DNA of 64,000 bases from Sphingobium sp. HWE2-09 (GTDB taxonomy: Bacteria > Pseudomonadota > Alphaproteobacteria > Sphingomonadales > Sphingomonadaceae). This document shows, in pieces, positions 20,492 through 29,384 of the stretch. How positions within the stretch are numbered: position 1 is the first letter of the stretch; each line of letters starts with the position of its first letter. The notes beneath the pieces were generated by a model. The model saw nothing but the letters and a program-made list of their open reading frames with translations, was not told where the DNA came from and searched no databases. The translations under genes and the position numbers were made by a program. The stretch is from NCBI RefSeq assembly GCF_035989265.1, contig NZ_JAYKZX010000003.1, positions 2,046,001-2,110,000 on the forward strand. Direction: 5' to 3'.

Positions 20492-21235
20492 TCAACCCAG
20501 TTTCTCCATCACGTCGTCGGACACTTCGTAATTGCCCCAGACGGTCTGGACGTCGTCATCGTCTTCCAGCGTATCGACCAGCTTCAACAGCGTGGCGGCG
20601 TTGGATTCGTCGACTTCCATGGTCGTCTGCGGCTTCCAGGCGAGCTTCGCGCTGTCGGCGGCGCCAATCTTGGCTTCCAGCGCCTTGGCGACTTCATGGA
20701 GCGCGTCCATCGCGGTCCAGATTTCATGCTCGTCCTCGTTGGACGACACGTCCTCCGCGCCCGCTTCCAGCGCCGCTTCGAAGATCGCGTCGGCGTCCCC
20801 GGCTGCGGCGGGATAGGTGATCAGGCCCACCCGATCGAAACCATGGCTGACCGCGCCCGAAGCGCCCAGATTGCCGCCATTCTTGGAGAAAGCAGTGCGC
20901 ACATTGGTCGCGGTGCGGTTGCGATTGTCGGTCAGCGCTTCGACGATGATGGCGATGCCGCCGGGGCCATAGCCCTCATAGCGTACTTCCTCATAATTCT
21001 CGCCGCCCGCCGCGTTCGCCTTGTCGATCGCACGCTGGATATTGTCCTTGGGCATGGACTGCGCCTTGGCAGCGTTGACCGCCAGGCGCAGGCGCGGGTT
21101 CATGTCCGGATCGGGCATGCCCATCTTGGCTGCGACGGTGATTTCGCGGCTAAGCTTGGAGAACATCGAGGAACGCTTCTTGTCCTGTGCGCCCTTGCGA
21201 TGCATGATGTTCTTGAATTTGGAATGGCCGGCCAC
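20492..21235 (-). CDS. yebC: YebC/PmpR family protein
   Basis: A 247-residue protein of the YebC family, known as a transcriptional regulator and, in recent work, as a ribosome-associated factor. The N-terminus [17 protein letters not shown] and the [19 protein letters not shown] segment are diagnostic. GTG 21235 is chosen because it yields MAGHSK and has GGGGAGAAGG directly upstream. Upstream in-frame codons have no homologous counterpart. It is adjacent to ruvC, a widespread arrangement. Confidence 0.94.
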   Translation of the reverse strand: MAGHSKFKNIMHRKGAQDKKRSSMFSKLSREITVAAKMGMPDPDMNPRLRLAVNAAKAQSMPKDNIQRAIDKANAAGGENYEEVRYEGYGPGGIAIIVEALTDNRNRTATNVRTAFSKNGGNLGASGAVSHGFDRVGLITYPAAAGDADAIFEAALEAGAEDVSSNEDEHEIWTAMDALHEVAKALEAKIGAADSAKLAWKPQTTMEVDESNAATLLKLVDTLEDDDDVQTVWGNYEVSDDVMEKLG

Positions 21236-21400
21236 GGCCTTCTCCCCAATATTTCTGTGAAAGCGAAGGGCGCTCTCTAGCGAGCAGCGCCCGTTCGCGC
21301 AACTCAGAGCGGGGATCCGATTGCATCGGATCACCGCTCCAAGTTACAGGTTTACGCGATTTCCGAGTCATCAGATGATTTCATCTGATTGGAAATCGCT

Positions 21401-21727
21401 TTAGACGAGGATTGCGGTGCCCGACGCCGACACCATCAGCATCGACCCGTTGGACCCGATGACTTCATAGTCGAGATCGACGCCCACTACCGCATTGGCG
21501 CCCAGCGCCGCCGCGCGCGTGCGCATTTCGCCGATCGCCTGTTCGCGGGCGCGCTGCAGCACATCCTCATAAGCGCCCGATCGCCCGCCCACGATATCGC
21601 GGACGCTGGCGAACAGGTCGCGAAACAGGTTGGCGCCCACGATCACCTCGCCGGTGACGATGCCCAGATACTCCTTCGCAGGCCGCCCTTCCAAGCGGCT
21701 GGTGGTGCTGACGATGACATCAGACAT
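21401..21727 (-). CDS. YbjQ/DUF74 family protein
   Basis: A 108-residue protein of the YbjQ (UPF0145) family, which forms pentamers of unknown function sometimes called heavy-metal binding. The segment [17 protein letters not shown] and the central [13 protein letters not shown] are typical. It is followed by the YebC gene on the same strand after 165 bases. Confidence 0.85.
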   Translation of the reverse strand: MSDVIVSTTSRLEGRPAKEYLGIVTGEVIVGANLFRDLFASVRDIVGGRSGAYEDVLQRAREQAIGEMRTRAAALGANAVVGVDLDYEVIGSNGSMLMVSASGTAILV

Positions 21728-21754
21728 GGGGCGCTTCTCCTGAATTACCGAGGG

Positions 21755-21997
21755 TTATTCCATTCCCAGCGCGGCGAGATAGGTCTGGAGGATGGCTTCC
21801 ATTTCCTGCCGGTCGTGCGGCTGCATTTTGCGCAGGCGGACGATCTGGCGCATGATCTTGCCGTCATAGCCGTTTGACTTGGCCTCCAGGTAGACGTCCT
21901 TGATATCGTCGCCGATGCCCTTCTTTTCCTCTTCCAGCCGCTCGATGCGCTCGATGAAAAGGCGTAGCTGGTCGGCGGCGACGTTGGGTTCGCTCAT
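21755..21997 (-). CDS. GapR-like DUF2312 nucleoid protein
   Basis: An 80-residue, almost wholly helical protein. The pattern [20 protein letters not shown] followed by [20 protein letters not shown] matches the family of Caulobacter GapR, which clamps overtwisted AT-rich DNA ahead of replication and transcription. ATG 21997 is preferred over the ATG at 22012 because GGAG lies at the correct distance. GapR function here is inferred from the family. Confidence 0.85.
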   Translation of the reverse strand: MSEPNVAADQLRLFIERIERLEEEKKGIGDDIKDVYLEAKSNGYDGKIMRQIVRLRKMQPHDRQEMEAILQTYLAALGME

Positions 21998-22036
21998 GGG
22001 TCTTGTCTCCAAACTGTGAATCGGTTGGAGGGCGTC

Positions 22037-22336
22037 CTAGTGATTGTCGGCGTTCTTCGCCACACTCTCTTTCATCCGCGCCAACTGCTCCGGCGTCGCG
22101 TCGCCCTGATGCCGCTCTTTCCACTCGGCAAACGGCATGCCGTGGATGATTTCGCGCGCCTGATCGCGCGTCATCTCCCCGTCCGCCTCCGCGATCCAGT
22201 CGGCCAGGCAGTTGCGGCAAAAGCCCGCCAGACCCATCAGGTCGATATTCTGGACGTCGGTGCGATGCTGCAAATGCGCGACCAGGCGGCGGAAGGCGGT
22301 TGCGGCCACGGCATCTGTGACTATGCTGTCCGTCAT
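22037..22336 (-). CDS. DUF1244 family protein
   Basis: A 99-residue helical protein of the DUF1244 family, no known function. Recognised by MGLAGFCRNCLADWIAEAD and the following REIIHGMPFAEWKERHQ, with a CxxC pair. It is the first of a minus-strand run DUF1244, GapR-like, YbjQ. Confidence 0.8.
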   Translation of the reverse strand: MTDSIVTDAVAATAFRRLVAHLQHRTDVQNIDLMGLAGFCRNCLADWIAEADGEMTRDQAREIIHGMPFAEWKERHQGDATPEQLARMKESVAKNADNH

Positions 22337-22456
22337 CGGTGGGAGAAACCTTTCGCTGATCTACATCATCCTGTCGTGCAGCACGGATAACCCATAACGA
22401 CGCACTGGCAAGCCCCACGCGGCAGGCGAGCAGCGATCAGACGGTCAGGAGAAGAC

Positions 22457-23914
22457 ATGACGAAATTACCGCCCCGTTCGCGCAAGGTCCGCATCTTGGC
22501 GACCCTTGGCCCCGCGAGCGATACGCCCGACATGATCCGGGCGCTGTTCGTCGCCGGGGCCGACGCCTTCCGCATCAATATGAGCCATGGCGCGCATGAG
22601 GATCATGCCGCGCGCATCGCCATCATCCGCGCGCTGGAAAAGGAATTTCAGCGGCCAACCACGATCCTGGGCGATCTGCAAGGCCCAAAGCTGCGCGTCG
22701 GCACCTTCGAAAAGGGGCTGGCGCTATTGGAACGCGGCATGGCTTTCACCCTGGACCGCGACGAAACGCCAGGCAACGCGCGCCGCGTGAACCTGCCCCA
22801 CCCGGAAATCTACGCCGCGCTGGTGCCCGAAACCCGGCTGTTGCTGGACGACGGCAAGATGGTGCTGCGGGTGAAGGCCATCACCGCGGACCGGATCGAG
22901 ACGATCGTGGAGGTCGGCGGCACCCTGTCCAACCGCAAGGGCGTGAACGTGCCCGACGTGGTCGTGCCGGTGCCCGCGCTGACCGACAAGGATCGCCGCG
23001 ACCTCAGCTTTGCGATGCAACAGGGCTGCGACTGGATCGCTTTGAGCTTCGTACAGCGGCCCGAGGATCTGGCCGAAGCGCGCAAGCTGATGGGCGGCTA
23101 TGGATCGCTGATGGCGAAGATCGAAAAGCCGTCCGCCGTGCAGCGGCTGGAGGAGATTATCGAACTGGCCGACGGTGTCATGGTCGCGCGTGGCGACCTA
23201 GGCGTGGAACTGCCGCCGCAATCAGTGCCGCCGCTGCAAAAGCAGATCGTCGCCACCGCGCGCCGCATGGGCCGCCCGGTGGTGGTCGCGACCCAGATGC
23301 TCGAATCGATGATCAAATCGCCCTCGCCCACCCGCGCCGAAGTGTCGGACGTGGCGACGGCGGTCTATGACGGCGCGGACGCGATCATGCTGTCAGCGGA
23401 AACCGCGGCGGGCGACTGGCCGGTCGAGGCGGTGACGATGATGGACAGCATCGCGCACAGCGTCGAGCGCGATCCGGGCTATTTCGGGCGGCTTCATTAT
23501 ACCGAGACGAAGCCGGACCCGACCACGGCCGACGCGCTGGCCGAAGCGGCCGGTAATATCGTGGGCATCGTCGGCGCCAGCGTCATCACATGCTTCACCC
23601 TGTCGGGCAGCACCGTGCGCCGCGTGGCGCGCGAACGGCCCAACGCGCCGATCCTGGCGCTGACCCCGCGATCGGACACGGCACGCAAGCTGGGCCTGAC
23701 CTGGGGCGTCCACGCCATCCGTACCAAAGATATCGGGACGTTCGAGGAGATGATCGGCAAGGCGCGTCGCATGGCGCTGCGCCACGACATGGCCGAAAAG
23801 GGTGGCAAGATCGTGGTGCTGGCCGGTGTCCCCTTCGGCACGCCGGGATCGACCAACGTGCTGCACGTCACCGCGATTCGCGGCGACGAGTTGAAAGGCC
23901 GCGACGAGGGGTAA
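22457..23914 (+). CDS. pyk: Pyruvate kinase
   Basis: A 485-residue glycolytic enzyme converting phosphoenolpyruvate and ADP to pyruvate and ATP. The N-terminus RILATLGPASDTPDMIRALF, the metal/substrate site MVARGDLGVELP and IMLSAETAAGDWPVEAV are characteristic. The start ATG 22457 has AGGAGAAG upstream. No allosteric-site assignment is attempted. Confidence 0.96.
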   Translation: MTKLPPRSRKVRILATLGPASDTPDMIRALFVAGADAFRINMSHGAHEDHAARIAIIRALEKEFQRPTTILGDLQGPKLRVGTFEKGLALLERGMAFTLDRDETPGNARRVNLPHPEIYAALVPETRLLLDDGKMVLRVKAITADRIETIVEVGGTLSNRKGVNVPDVVVPVPALTDKDRRDLSFAMQQGCDWIALSFVQRPEDLAEARKLMGGYGSLMAKIEKPSAVQRLEEIIELADGVMVARGDLGVELPPQSVPPLQKQIVATARRMGRPVVVATQMLESMIKSPSPTRAEVSDVATAVYDGADAIMLSAETAAGDWPVEAVTMMDSIAHSVERDPGYFGRLHYTETKPDPTTADALAEAAGNIVGIVGASVITCFTLSGSTVRRVARERPNAPILALTPRSDTARKLGLTWGVHAIRTKDIGTFEEMIGKARRMALRHDMAEKGGKIVVLAGVPFGTPGSTNVLHVTAIRGDELKGRDEG

Positions 23915-23926
23915 GTGCAACAGACC

Positions 23927-24006
23927 TGTGCCCCGGCGAAAGCCGGGGTCCAGAGTCGCACAGGCTGCGCCAGAGAACTCTGGACCCCGGCTTTCGCCGG
24001 GGCACA
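23927..24006. repeat. Palindromic repeat, family D (copy 2)
   Basis: Nearly perfect inverted repeat with arms GTGCCCCGGCGAAAGCCGGG and the complement. It also contains GGTCCAGAGT/ACTCTGGACC. It lies downstream of pyk and could act as a transcript end. Confidence 0.9.
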
Positions 24007-24036
24007 ATATGGCCCATGCCGCCCTACAAAACGCGG

Positions 24037-24067
24037 AAAAGCGCCCGATCGTCTTTGATCAGGCGCT
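24037..24067 (-). terminator. Likely terminator after rpmJ
   Basis: On the minus strand AGCGCCTGATC pairs with GATCGGGCGCT across a six-base loop and is followed by TTTT. It lies just beyond the rpmJ stop. Confidence 0.65.
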
Positions 24068-24122
24068 TGCCGCAGTGTCACGAAAACCCGTCGCCCCCTA
24101 AGCAGGGGCGACGCGTAGCCTT

Positions 24123-24248
24123 TTAGCCCTGGCGAGCCTTGAAGCGACGGTTGGTCTTGTTGATGACATAGGTGCGGCCGCGACGGCGGATCACACGGTT
24201 GTCCCGGTGACGGCCCTTGAGCGACTTGAGCGAGTTGCGGATCTTCAT
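24123..24248 (-). CDS. rpmJ: 50S ribosomal protein L36
   Basis: A 41-residue protein beginning [19 protein letters not shown], too short for ordinary ORF screens. It matches the longer, cysteine-free L36 type, lacking the zinc-binding CxxC seen in the other L36 form. It is a single gene on the minus strand with its own terminator. Confidence 0.95.
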   Translation of the reverse strand: MKIRNSLKSLKGRHRDNRVIRRRGRTYVINKTNRRFKARQG

Positions 24249-24461
24249 GGCAGACGGCCCTTGATGAATCTGATGTGGTCGAATTTCGAAGCGCAGCCCC
24301 TATGGGTCGGGCAGCCCAAAGTCAAGGGCGGCAGGCGCTCTTTTGCCGCCGTTCATCCTTCATGCAGCAACTTCGTGGCTTCACGCGTTGAGGGGGGAAT
24401 TATATGCCCCATATCGTCTTTAGGGTGCCGCGCCGTCGGCAAACCCGTTGGAGTTGAACCC

Positions 24462-25103
24462 ATGTCGAAGCGCCTCTTGCTCCTTGCCGCCATCGCCCTG
24501 CCCTTTGCCGCCCTGCCCCTCGGCATGACCGCATCAGCGGCCCCGCGCGTGGAAGTCACGCGATTCCATATGGGCGCTCCGGCTCGGTCCGGCACGCTCG
24601 CGGTCGAAGAAATGCCCGGCAATCCGGACATCAGCCTGGAATTTCGCACCTATGCCAACGCCGTGTCGCAGGAATTGCAGCGCGTCGGATTCACCCCTAC
24701 GGGCGATGGTCCCACGGCCGCGTCGAGCGACTATGTCGCGCTGGTCAGTTTCAGCCGCACCTTCCGCCCGACCGGCGTCGATCGCAGCAGCGACCGGCCG
24801 GTCAGCGTCGGCGTGGGCGGCGGCATCGGCAGTGGCGGCGGTCGCCGGGGCGGCACCTTCGGCGGGCTGGGCCTGGGCGTGGGCATCAACCTGTCGGGCA
24901 AGCCCAAGGATATCGTGACGACCGAACTGCATGTGCAATTGCGCCGCCGGTCCAATTCGACCGCGATCTGGGAAGGGCGCGCCTCCACCGAGGCAAGGCA
25001 GGGGAAGCCCGAGTCGCAACCCGCCACCGCCGCGCAGAAACTCGCCGCCGCCTTGATCGGGGGCTATCCCGGTGAATCGGGGCGCACTATAATGGTCAAA
25101 TGA
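24462..25103 (+). CDS. DUF4136-type exported protein
   Basis: A 213-residue exported protein. The signal sequence runs to about residue 28 ([11 protein letters not shown]). The body has the DUF4136-like pattern of a conserved [10 protein letters not shown] start, a Gly-rich stretch at about 125-145 ([13 protein letters not shown]) and a final beta region with [15 protein letters not shown]. There is no lipobox cysteine. It overlaps the carboxypeptidase gene by four bases (ATGA), suggesting coupled translation. Function unknown. Confidence 0.7.
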   Translation: MSKRLLLLAAIALPFAALPLGMTASAAPRVEVTRFHMGAPARSGTLAVEEMPGNPDISLEFRTYANAVSQELQRVGFTPTGDGPTAASSDYVALVSFSRTFRPTGVDRSSDRPVSVGVGGGIGSGGGRRGGTFGGLGLGVGINLSGKPKDIVTTELHVQLRRRSNSTAIWEGRASTEARQGKPESQPATAAQKLAAALIGGYPGESGRTIMVK

Positions 25104-26230
25104 CCATCAGCATCTCAAGCGGCTTCGACAGCGGCAATATCCGCGTCCTGTCCATCACCGACACCCTAACGGGCGTCCGCGCGGAACTGGAGATCGTCAC
25201 CGATCATCAGAGCGACTTCTATCAATGGTTCCATTTCCGGCTCGCCAACGCGGCGGGGCGCGAGGTGGAACTGGCGATCGTCAATTGCGGGCAGTCGGCC
25301 TATCCGGGCGGCTGGACCGGCTATAGCGCGCGGGTCAGCGAGGATCGCGAAAACTGGTATCTGGCCGACACCAGCTATGCCGACGGCACGCTGACCATCC
25401 GCCTGACGCCCGACAGCGGCGCCGTCTGGATCGCCTATTTCGCGCCCTATTCGATGGAACGGCACCACGACCTGATCGCCTGGGCCGCCAGCCAGCCGGG
25501 CGTCGTGCATCGCGAACTAGGACTGACGCTGGACGGCCAGCCGATGGACCTGCTGACGATCGGCGATGGCCCCAAGCAAGTGTGGCTCTACGCCCGCCAG
25601 CATCCGGGCGAAACGATGGCGGAATGGTGGATGGAAGGCGCGCTGGAACGGCTGTGCGACGAAGAGGACGCGGTCGCCCGCCTGCTGCGGCAAAAAGCGA
25701 CGATCCATCTGGTGCCGAACATGAACCCGGACGGCAGCCGTCGCGGCCACCTGCGCACCAATGCAGTCGGCGTGAACCTGAACCGGGAATGGCATGAGCC
25801 GACGGCCGAACGCAGCCCCGAAGTGCTGATGGTCCGCGATGCGATGGACGCGACGGGCGTCGATTTCGCCATGGACGTCCATGGCGACGAAGCCATCGCC
25901 GCCGTCTTCATCGCTGGCTTTGAAGGCATCCCGTCGATCACCGATCGGCAGGTCACGCTCTATCACCGCTATCGCGACACGCTGGCCGCGCGGACGCCCG
26001 ATTTCCAGACGCGCTTGGGCTATCCGGTTGCGGGCGTGGGCAAGGCTAACCTGTCCATGTCCACCAACCAGCTGGCCGAACGCTTCGGCGCGGTGGCGAT
26101 GACGCTGGAAATGCCGTTCAAGGATAATGACGACCTGCCCGATGCCGATTTCGGCTGGTCCCCGGCCCGGTCGATGCAGTTGGGCAAGGATTGCCTGGCC
26201 GTGCTGGCGGAGATGATCGGAGATATTTAG
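25100..26230 (+). CDS. M14 family metallocarboxypeptidase
   Basis: A 376-residue zinc carboxypeptidase of the cytosolic-carboxypeptidase-like (M14D) type. An N-terminal beta-sandwich precedes the catalytic domain. The zinc motif [12 protein letters not shown] (HxxE), [18 protein letters not shown], the third zinc histidine in MDVHGDE and the catalytic glutamate region TLEMPFKDN are all visible. No signal peptide is seen, so it is probably cytoplasmic. The substrate is unknown. Confidence 0.88.
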   Translation: MTISISSGFDSGNIRVLSITDTLTGVRAELEIVTDHQSDFYQWFHFRLANAAGREVELAIVNCGQSAYPGGWTGYSARVSEDRENWYLADTSYADGTLTIRLTPDSGAVWIAYFAPYSMERHHDLIAWAASQPGVVHRELGLTLDGQPMDLLTIGDGPKQVWLYARQHPGETMAEWWMEGALERLCDEEDAVARLLRQKATIHLVPNMNPDGSRRGHLRTNAVGVNLNREWHEPTAERSPEVLMVRDAMDATGVDFAMDVHGDEAIAAVFIAGFEGIPSITDRQVTLYHRYRDTLAARTPDFQTRLGYPVAGVGKANLSMSTNQLAERFGAVAMTLEMPFKDNDDLPDADFGWSPARSMQLGKDCLAVLAEMIGDI

Positions 26231-26236
26231 GTCTTA

Positions 26237-26303
26237 TGTGTTCCCGCGAAGGCGGGAACCCAGTTGATACGGCGGACTGGGTTCCCGCCGCCGCGGGAAC
26301 ACG
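26237..26303. repeat. Palindromic repeat, family A (copy 3)
   Basis: Complete two-palindrome unit (TTCCCGCGAAGGCGGGAACC and its partner) in the gap between convergent genes. Confidence 0.9.
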
Positions 26304-26306
26304 AGG

Positions 26307-26585
26307 CTATTGCCAATCAAACGGCAGCGGCGCTTCTCGGAACGCGAAGCGGTCGAGATGATCTGCCACCACCTTCTTGAACGTCTCGACATCCGCGTCA
26401 GCGTTCGGCTCCAGCACGACCACCAATGCCTCCGGCTCCGCCGCCATGCGGATCGTTCCCATGGGGAAGGCGATCTCCCCCTTCTCGGCGTCGAATTGCA
26501 CCTCAAACTTGTGGCTCCAATGTTTGCAAAGCTGTTGCAGATAACGGCTGCCGTTGGTGGTCGGCACAGTTGCGGTCAGGGTCAT
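26307..26585 (-). CDS. DUF2218 family protein
   Basis: A 92-residue protein of the DUF2218 family. Features are RYLQQLCKHWSHKFEVQFD at the N-terminus and DHLDRFAFREAPLPFDW at the C-terminus. In other bacteria this domain is found fused to or beside siderophore-interacting ferric reductases. Here no reductase is present. It directly follows a YqjI-like regulator gene (three bases apart), so a role in iron or nickel balance is inferred. Confidence 0.8.
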   Translation of the reverse strand: MTLTATVPTTNGSRYLQQLCKHWSHKFEVQFDAEKGEIAFPMGTIRMAAEPEALVVVLEPNADADVETFKKVVADHLDRFAFREAPLPFDWQ

Positions 26586-26588
26586 GGG

Positions 26589-27254
26589 TTACAGCCTTTC
26601 GATCTTGTTGACGGCTTCATCGATCAGCGCGGCGATGTCGAACAGGGTCTGGTTATCTGCACCCTCCTTTTCAAGTCGCTGCTGCACCGCGAAGCGCAGA
26701 TTGTGCATGGCGCGGCGGACCGGCCCGCTATCGACGCGCTCGGCCTTCTGCGCCAGCGACGCCAACCGCGCGAGCGCGAGGTCGAGGGCAGCCTGCCGCT
26801 CGGCGATCTGCGCCGTTCCGGCATCGGTGATGGCGAAGCGCTTGCGGCTGCCCTCGCTGGGTTCTTCCACGATCAGGTCCATTTCCGACAACAAAGTCAG
26901 CGTCGGATAGACGACGCCAGGGCTGGGCGCATAGGCCTCGCCCGACAGCGCCTCGATCGCACGGATCAATTCATAGCCGTGGCGCGGTTCGTCGGCGATC
27001 AGCTTGAGCAGGATCAGCCGCAGCGTGTCGTTGTCGAACAACCGCCGCCGACCGCCGCCGCCGCGCCCGCCGCGACCACCGCCGCGCGGACCGTCCTCGC
27101 CAAAGGGATCGCCTCGGCCCAAGCCGTCAGAACCAAAACCGCCGGGCGAACCGAAACGGCGATGTCCATGATGGGAATCATGGTGATGATGGCCGCCATG
27201 GCGACCGTGGAAGGGGTGTGCATTACGCATCATTGAGTTTTTCATATATGTCAT
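26589..27254 (-). CDS. PadR family regulator with His-rich N-terminus (YqjI-like)
   Basis: About 220 residues. Residues 13-70 are rich in His, Gly and Arg (RHGGHHHHDSHHGHRR), then a PadR winged helix begins at RLFDNDTLRLILLKLIADEP and includes HGYELIRAIEAL and PSPGVVYPTLTLL. The His-rich extension plus this core is the layout of E. coli YqjI, a nickel-responsive repressor. ATG 27245 is an alternative start. No ribosome-binding site is obvious. The promoter carries a 10-base palindrome over the likely -10 box. Nickel sensing is inferred. Confidence 0.82.
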   Translation of the reverse strand: MTYMKNSMMRNAHPFHGRHGGHHHHDSHHGHRRFGSPGGFGSDGLGRGDPFGEDGPRGGGRGGRGGGGRRRLFDNDTLRLILLKLIADEPRHGYELIRAIEALSGEAYAPSPGVVYPTLTLLSEMDLIVEEPSEGSRKRFAITDAGTAQIAERQAALDLALARLASLAQKAERVDSGPVRRAMHNLRFAVQQRLEKEGADNQTLFDIAALIDEAVNKIERL

Positions 27255-27259
27255 GATGC

Positions 27260-27320
27260 ATTGAGATATATCTTAAAAACTTGTCGCGTCAAGATTTACG
27301 ATAGATCTTAATTGTATTTT
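27260..27320 (-). promoter_or_regulatory. padR-DUF2218 promoter with repeated operator
   Basis: Read on the minus strand, TTGACG is followed after about 16 bases by TATATC, a plausible -35/-10 pair. The palindrome AGATATATCT (27264-27273) covers the -10. The plus-strand 12-mer GATATATCTTAA (27265-27276) recurs as GATAGATCTTAA (27300-27311), 11 of 12 bases the same, one on each side of the -35. This pattern suits autorepression by the PadR protein. Confidence 0.55.
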
Positions 27321-27355
27321 TCCCACTAAACCGGTCGGTGGCTATCCTCCAACCA

Positions 27356-27423
27356 CGTGTTCCCGCGAAGGCGGGAACCCAGTTGATACGGCAGGACTGC
27401 ATTCCCGTCTTCGCGGACACACG
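27356..27423. repeat. Palindromic repeat, family A (copy 4, degenerate)
   Basis: First palindrome intact (TTCCCGCGAAGGCGGGAACC), second decayed (TTCCCGTCTTCGCGGACAC). Located after thrC. Confidence 0.85.
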
Positions 27424-27428
27424 ACGCG

Positions 27429-28670
27429 CTACAGGGCGGCAAAATCGATCGGCGCGTGGCGGTCCAGCGCGCGGCTCTGATCCTCCAGCGGATATTTAAG
27501 ACCGCTGGCGCAATTGAACAGCACAGCGCGCTCGTCACGCGCGATTAGCCCTTCATCCAGCGCCCGTTGATAAGCGGCCAGCGTGGCCCCGCCCTCTGGG
27601 CACAGCAGCAACCCGTCGTCGCGCGCGACATCGCGCACCGCCGCGCTTATCGCTTCGTCCGACACCGCCAGCGCCGCGCCGCCGCTCTCCCGCACCGCGC
27701 GCAGGATCAGGAAGTCGCCCACCGCGCGGGGCACGCGGATGCCCATGGCGATGGTGCGCGCGCCCTCCCAGCGTTCGGCGAACTCGACGCCCTGCTCGAA
27801 GGCACGAACCATCGGCGCGCAGCCTTCGGCCTGCACCGCAAACATCTTGGGGCGCTTCGATCCGATGAAGCCGATCTTCTCCAGTTCATCGAACGCCTTC
27901 CACATGCCGATCAGGCCGGTGCCGCCGCCGGTGGGATAGAAAATCGCGTCGGGCAATTCCCAGTCCAACTGCTCGGCCAGTTCCAGCCCCATCGTCTTCT
28001 TGCCCTCGATCCGGTAAGGCTCTTTGAGGGTCGAGAAGTCGAACCAGCCGCGCTGCTTTGCCCCCTCCCCCACGATCGCCCCGCAATCGTCGATCAGGCC
28101 GTTGACGCGATAGACCCGCGCGCCCTGCGCCGCGATCTCGCGCACGTTGATTTCGGGTGTATCGTCGGGGCAGAAGATGATCGCCTCCATACCCGCGACG
28201 GCGGCATAGGCGGCCAGCGCCGTGCCCGCATTGCCGTTTGTCGGCATCGCGACCTGGGTCACGCCCAGTTCCTTGGCCATCGACACCGCCATGACCAGGC
28301 CGCGCGCCTTGAAGGACGCGGTCGGCAACCGCCCCTCATCCTTGACGAGCAAATGCGCCCCGCCGAGCCGCGCGGCGGTGCGCGGCAACGGGATGAGCGG
28401 CGTCGCATTTTCGCCCAGGCTCACGATATTGCGGGTGTGCCGCACCGGCAGCAATTCGCGCCAGCGCCACAGGTCCATCGGCCGCTGTGCCAGCGCGTCT
28501 TTGGTCAGCGTCGCACGTACGCCGTCCAGATCATAGCGCACCAGCAACGGCTTCCCCGCCGCTGACAGTCCGTGAAGTTCATCCGCCGCGTAACGCTCGC
28601 CGGTCAGCGAACATTCGAGATGGGTGACAAAGGTCGGGCGATCGGTGGTGAGGTTAAGGTCGTGGATCAT
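27429..28670 (-). CDS. thrC: Threonine synthase
   Basis: A 413-residue PLP enzyme that converts O-phosphohomoserine to threonine. The PLP lysine is in LPTASFKARGLVMAVS, the phosphate-binding loop is TGGGTGLIGMWKAF, and the N-terminal LECSLTGERY segment resembles the zinc-ribbon-like start of this class. It is monocistronic as far as visible, with a family E repeat upstream and a family A repeat downstream. Confidence 0.88.
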   Translation of the reverse strand: MIHDLNLTTDRPTFVTHLECSLTGERYAADELHGLSAAGKPLLVRYDLDGVRATLTKDALAQRPMDLWRWRELLPVRHTRNIVSLGENATPLIPLPRTAARLGGAHLLVKDEGRLPTASFKARGLVMAVSMAKELGVTQVAMPTNGNAGTALAAYAAVAGMEAIIFCPDDTPEINVREIAAQGARVYRVNGLIDDCGAIVGEGAKQRGWFDFSTLKEPYRIEGKKTMGLELAEQLDWELPDAIFYPTGGGTGLIGMWKAFDELEKIGFIGSKRPKMFAVQAEGCAPMVRAFEQGVEFAERWEGARTIAMGIRVPRAVGDFLILRAVRESGGAALAVSDEAISAAVRDVARDDGLLLCPEGGATLAAYQRALDEGLIARDERAVLFNCASGLKYPLEDQSRALDRHAPIDFAAL

Positions 28671-28699
28671 GTGGCTCGAACGGACAGAGCCGCCGATTT

Positions 28700-28828
28700 G
28701 ATCCGCCCCTGGAAAGGGGCGGTGGATGGCCGAAGGCCAGACGGAGGGGTATCGCCCTATCGATAGGGTGATACTCCTCCACCATTCGCTACGCGAACGG
28801 TCCCCCCTCCCCTTACAGGGGAGGATTA
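28700..28828. repeat. Inverted repeat, family E (copy 3)
   Basis: Outer arms GATCCGCCCCTGGAAAGGGGCGG and CCCCTCCCCTTACAGGGGAGG around a perfect inner palindrome GTATCGCCCTATCGATAGGG. It fills the gap between grpE and thrC. Confidence 0.85.
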
Positions 28829-28829
28829 T

Positions 28830-29384
28830 TCACTCCGCCTTCTTCGCCACGCTGACCATGGCGGGGCGTAGCAGGCGATCCTTGATCATATAGCCCGCCT
28901 GCATTTCCACCAGGATCGTGCCCGGTTCGGCGTCGGCGGACGGGATTTCCATCACCGCCTGATGCTTGTTGGGGTCGAGCGGCTGGCCGACCGACTCCAG
29001 CTTGCTGATGCCGTTGCGACCGAACACCGCCTCCAGTTCGCGGCCGGTGGCTTCCAGGCCGACGACCAGCCCCTTGAACTTCTCATCCTCCCGCAACTCG
29101 GCGGGAATCGCGGCCAGCGCCCGGCTGAGATTGTCGGCGACCGACAATATGTCGCGCGCAAAAGCGGTCGACGCATAGGCGCGCGCGTCGGCCAATTCCT
29201 TTTCCAGCCGTCGGCGCACATTCTGCGTGTCGGCATGGGCGTAGAGAATGTCTTGCTTGGCGGTGGCGAGTTCCGCCTCCAGCGCGGCGACCTTGTCGGC
29301 CGTGGCGTCGGCGGCAGGCGCGACATCCTCGGGCAGCACGTCCACGACTTCGGTATTTTCGATATTCTGTTTGTCTTCGCTCAT
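28830..29384 (-). CDS. grpE: Nucleotide exchange factor GrpE
   Basis: A 184-residue dimeric cofactor that releases ADP from DnaK. An acidic N-terminus is followed by a coiled coil (KVAALEAELATAKQDILYAH) and NVRRRLEKELADAR. The C-terminal beta domain ends with GYMIKDRLLRPAMVSVAK, the most conserved part of the family. It overlaps hrcA by four bases. Confidence 0.95.
   Translation of the reverse strand: MSEDKQNIENTEVVDVLPEDVAPAADATADKVAALEAELATAKQDILYAHADTQNVRRRLEKELADARAYASTAFARDILSVADNLSRALAAIPAELREDEKFKGLVVGLEATGRELEAVFGRNGISKLESVGQPLDPNKHQAVMEIPSADAEPGTILVEMQAGYMIKDRLLRPAMVSVAKKAE

Noticed and set aside
23590..24126. Plus-strand open frame extending past pyk
   Set aside because: It is out of frame inside pyk and then reads through a family D palindrome.
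24413..24463. 17-codon frame after GGGGGG upstream of the DUF4136 gene
   Set aside because: It has a ribosome-site-like sequence and ends just before the next start, but is too short to support as coding; it could be a leader.
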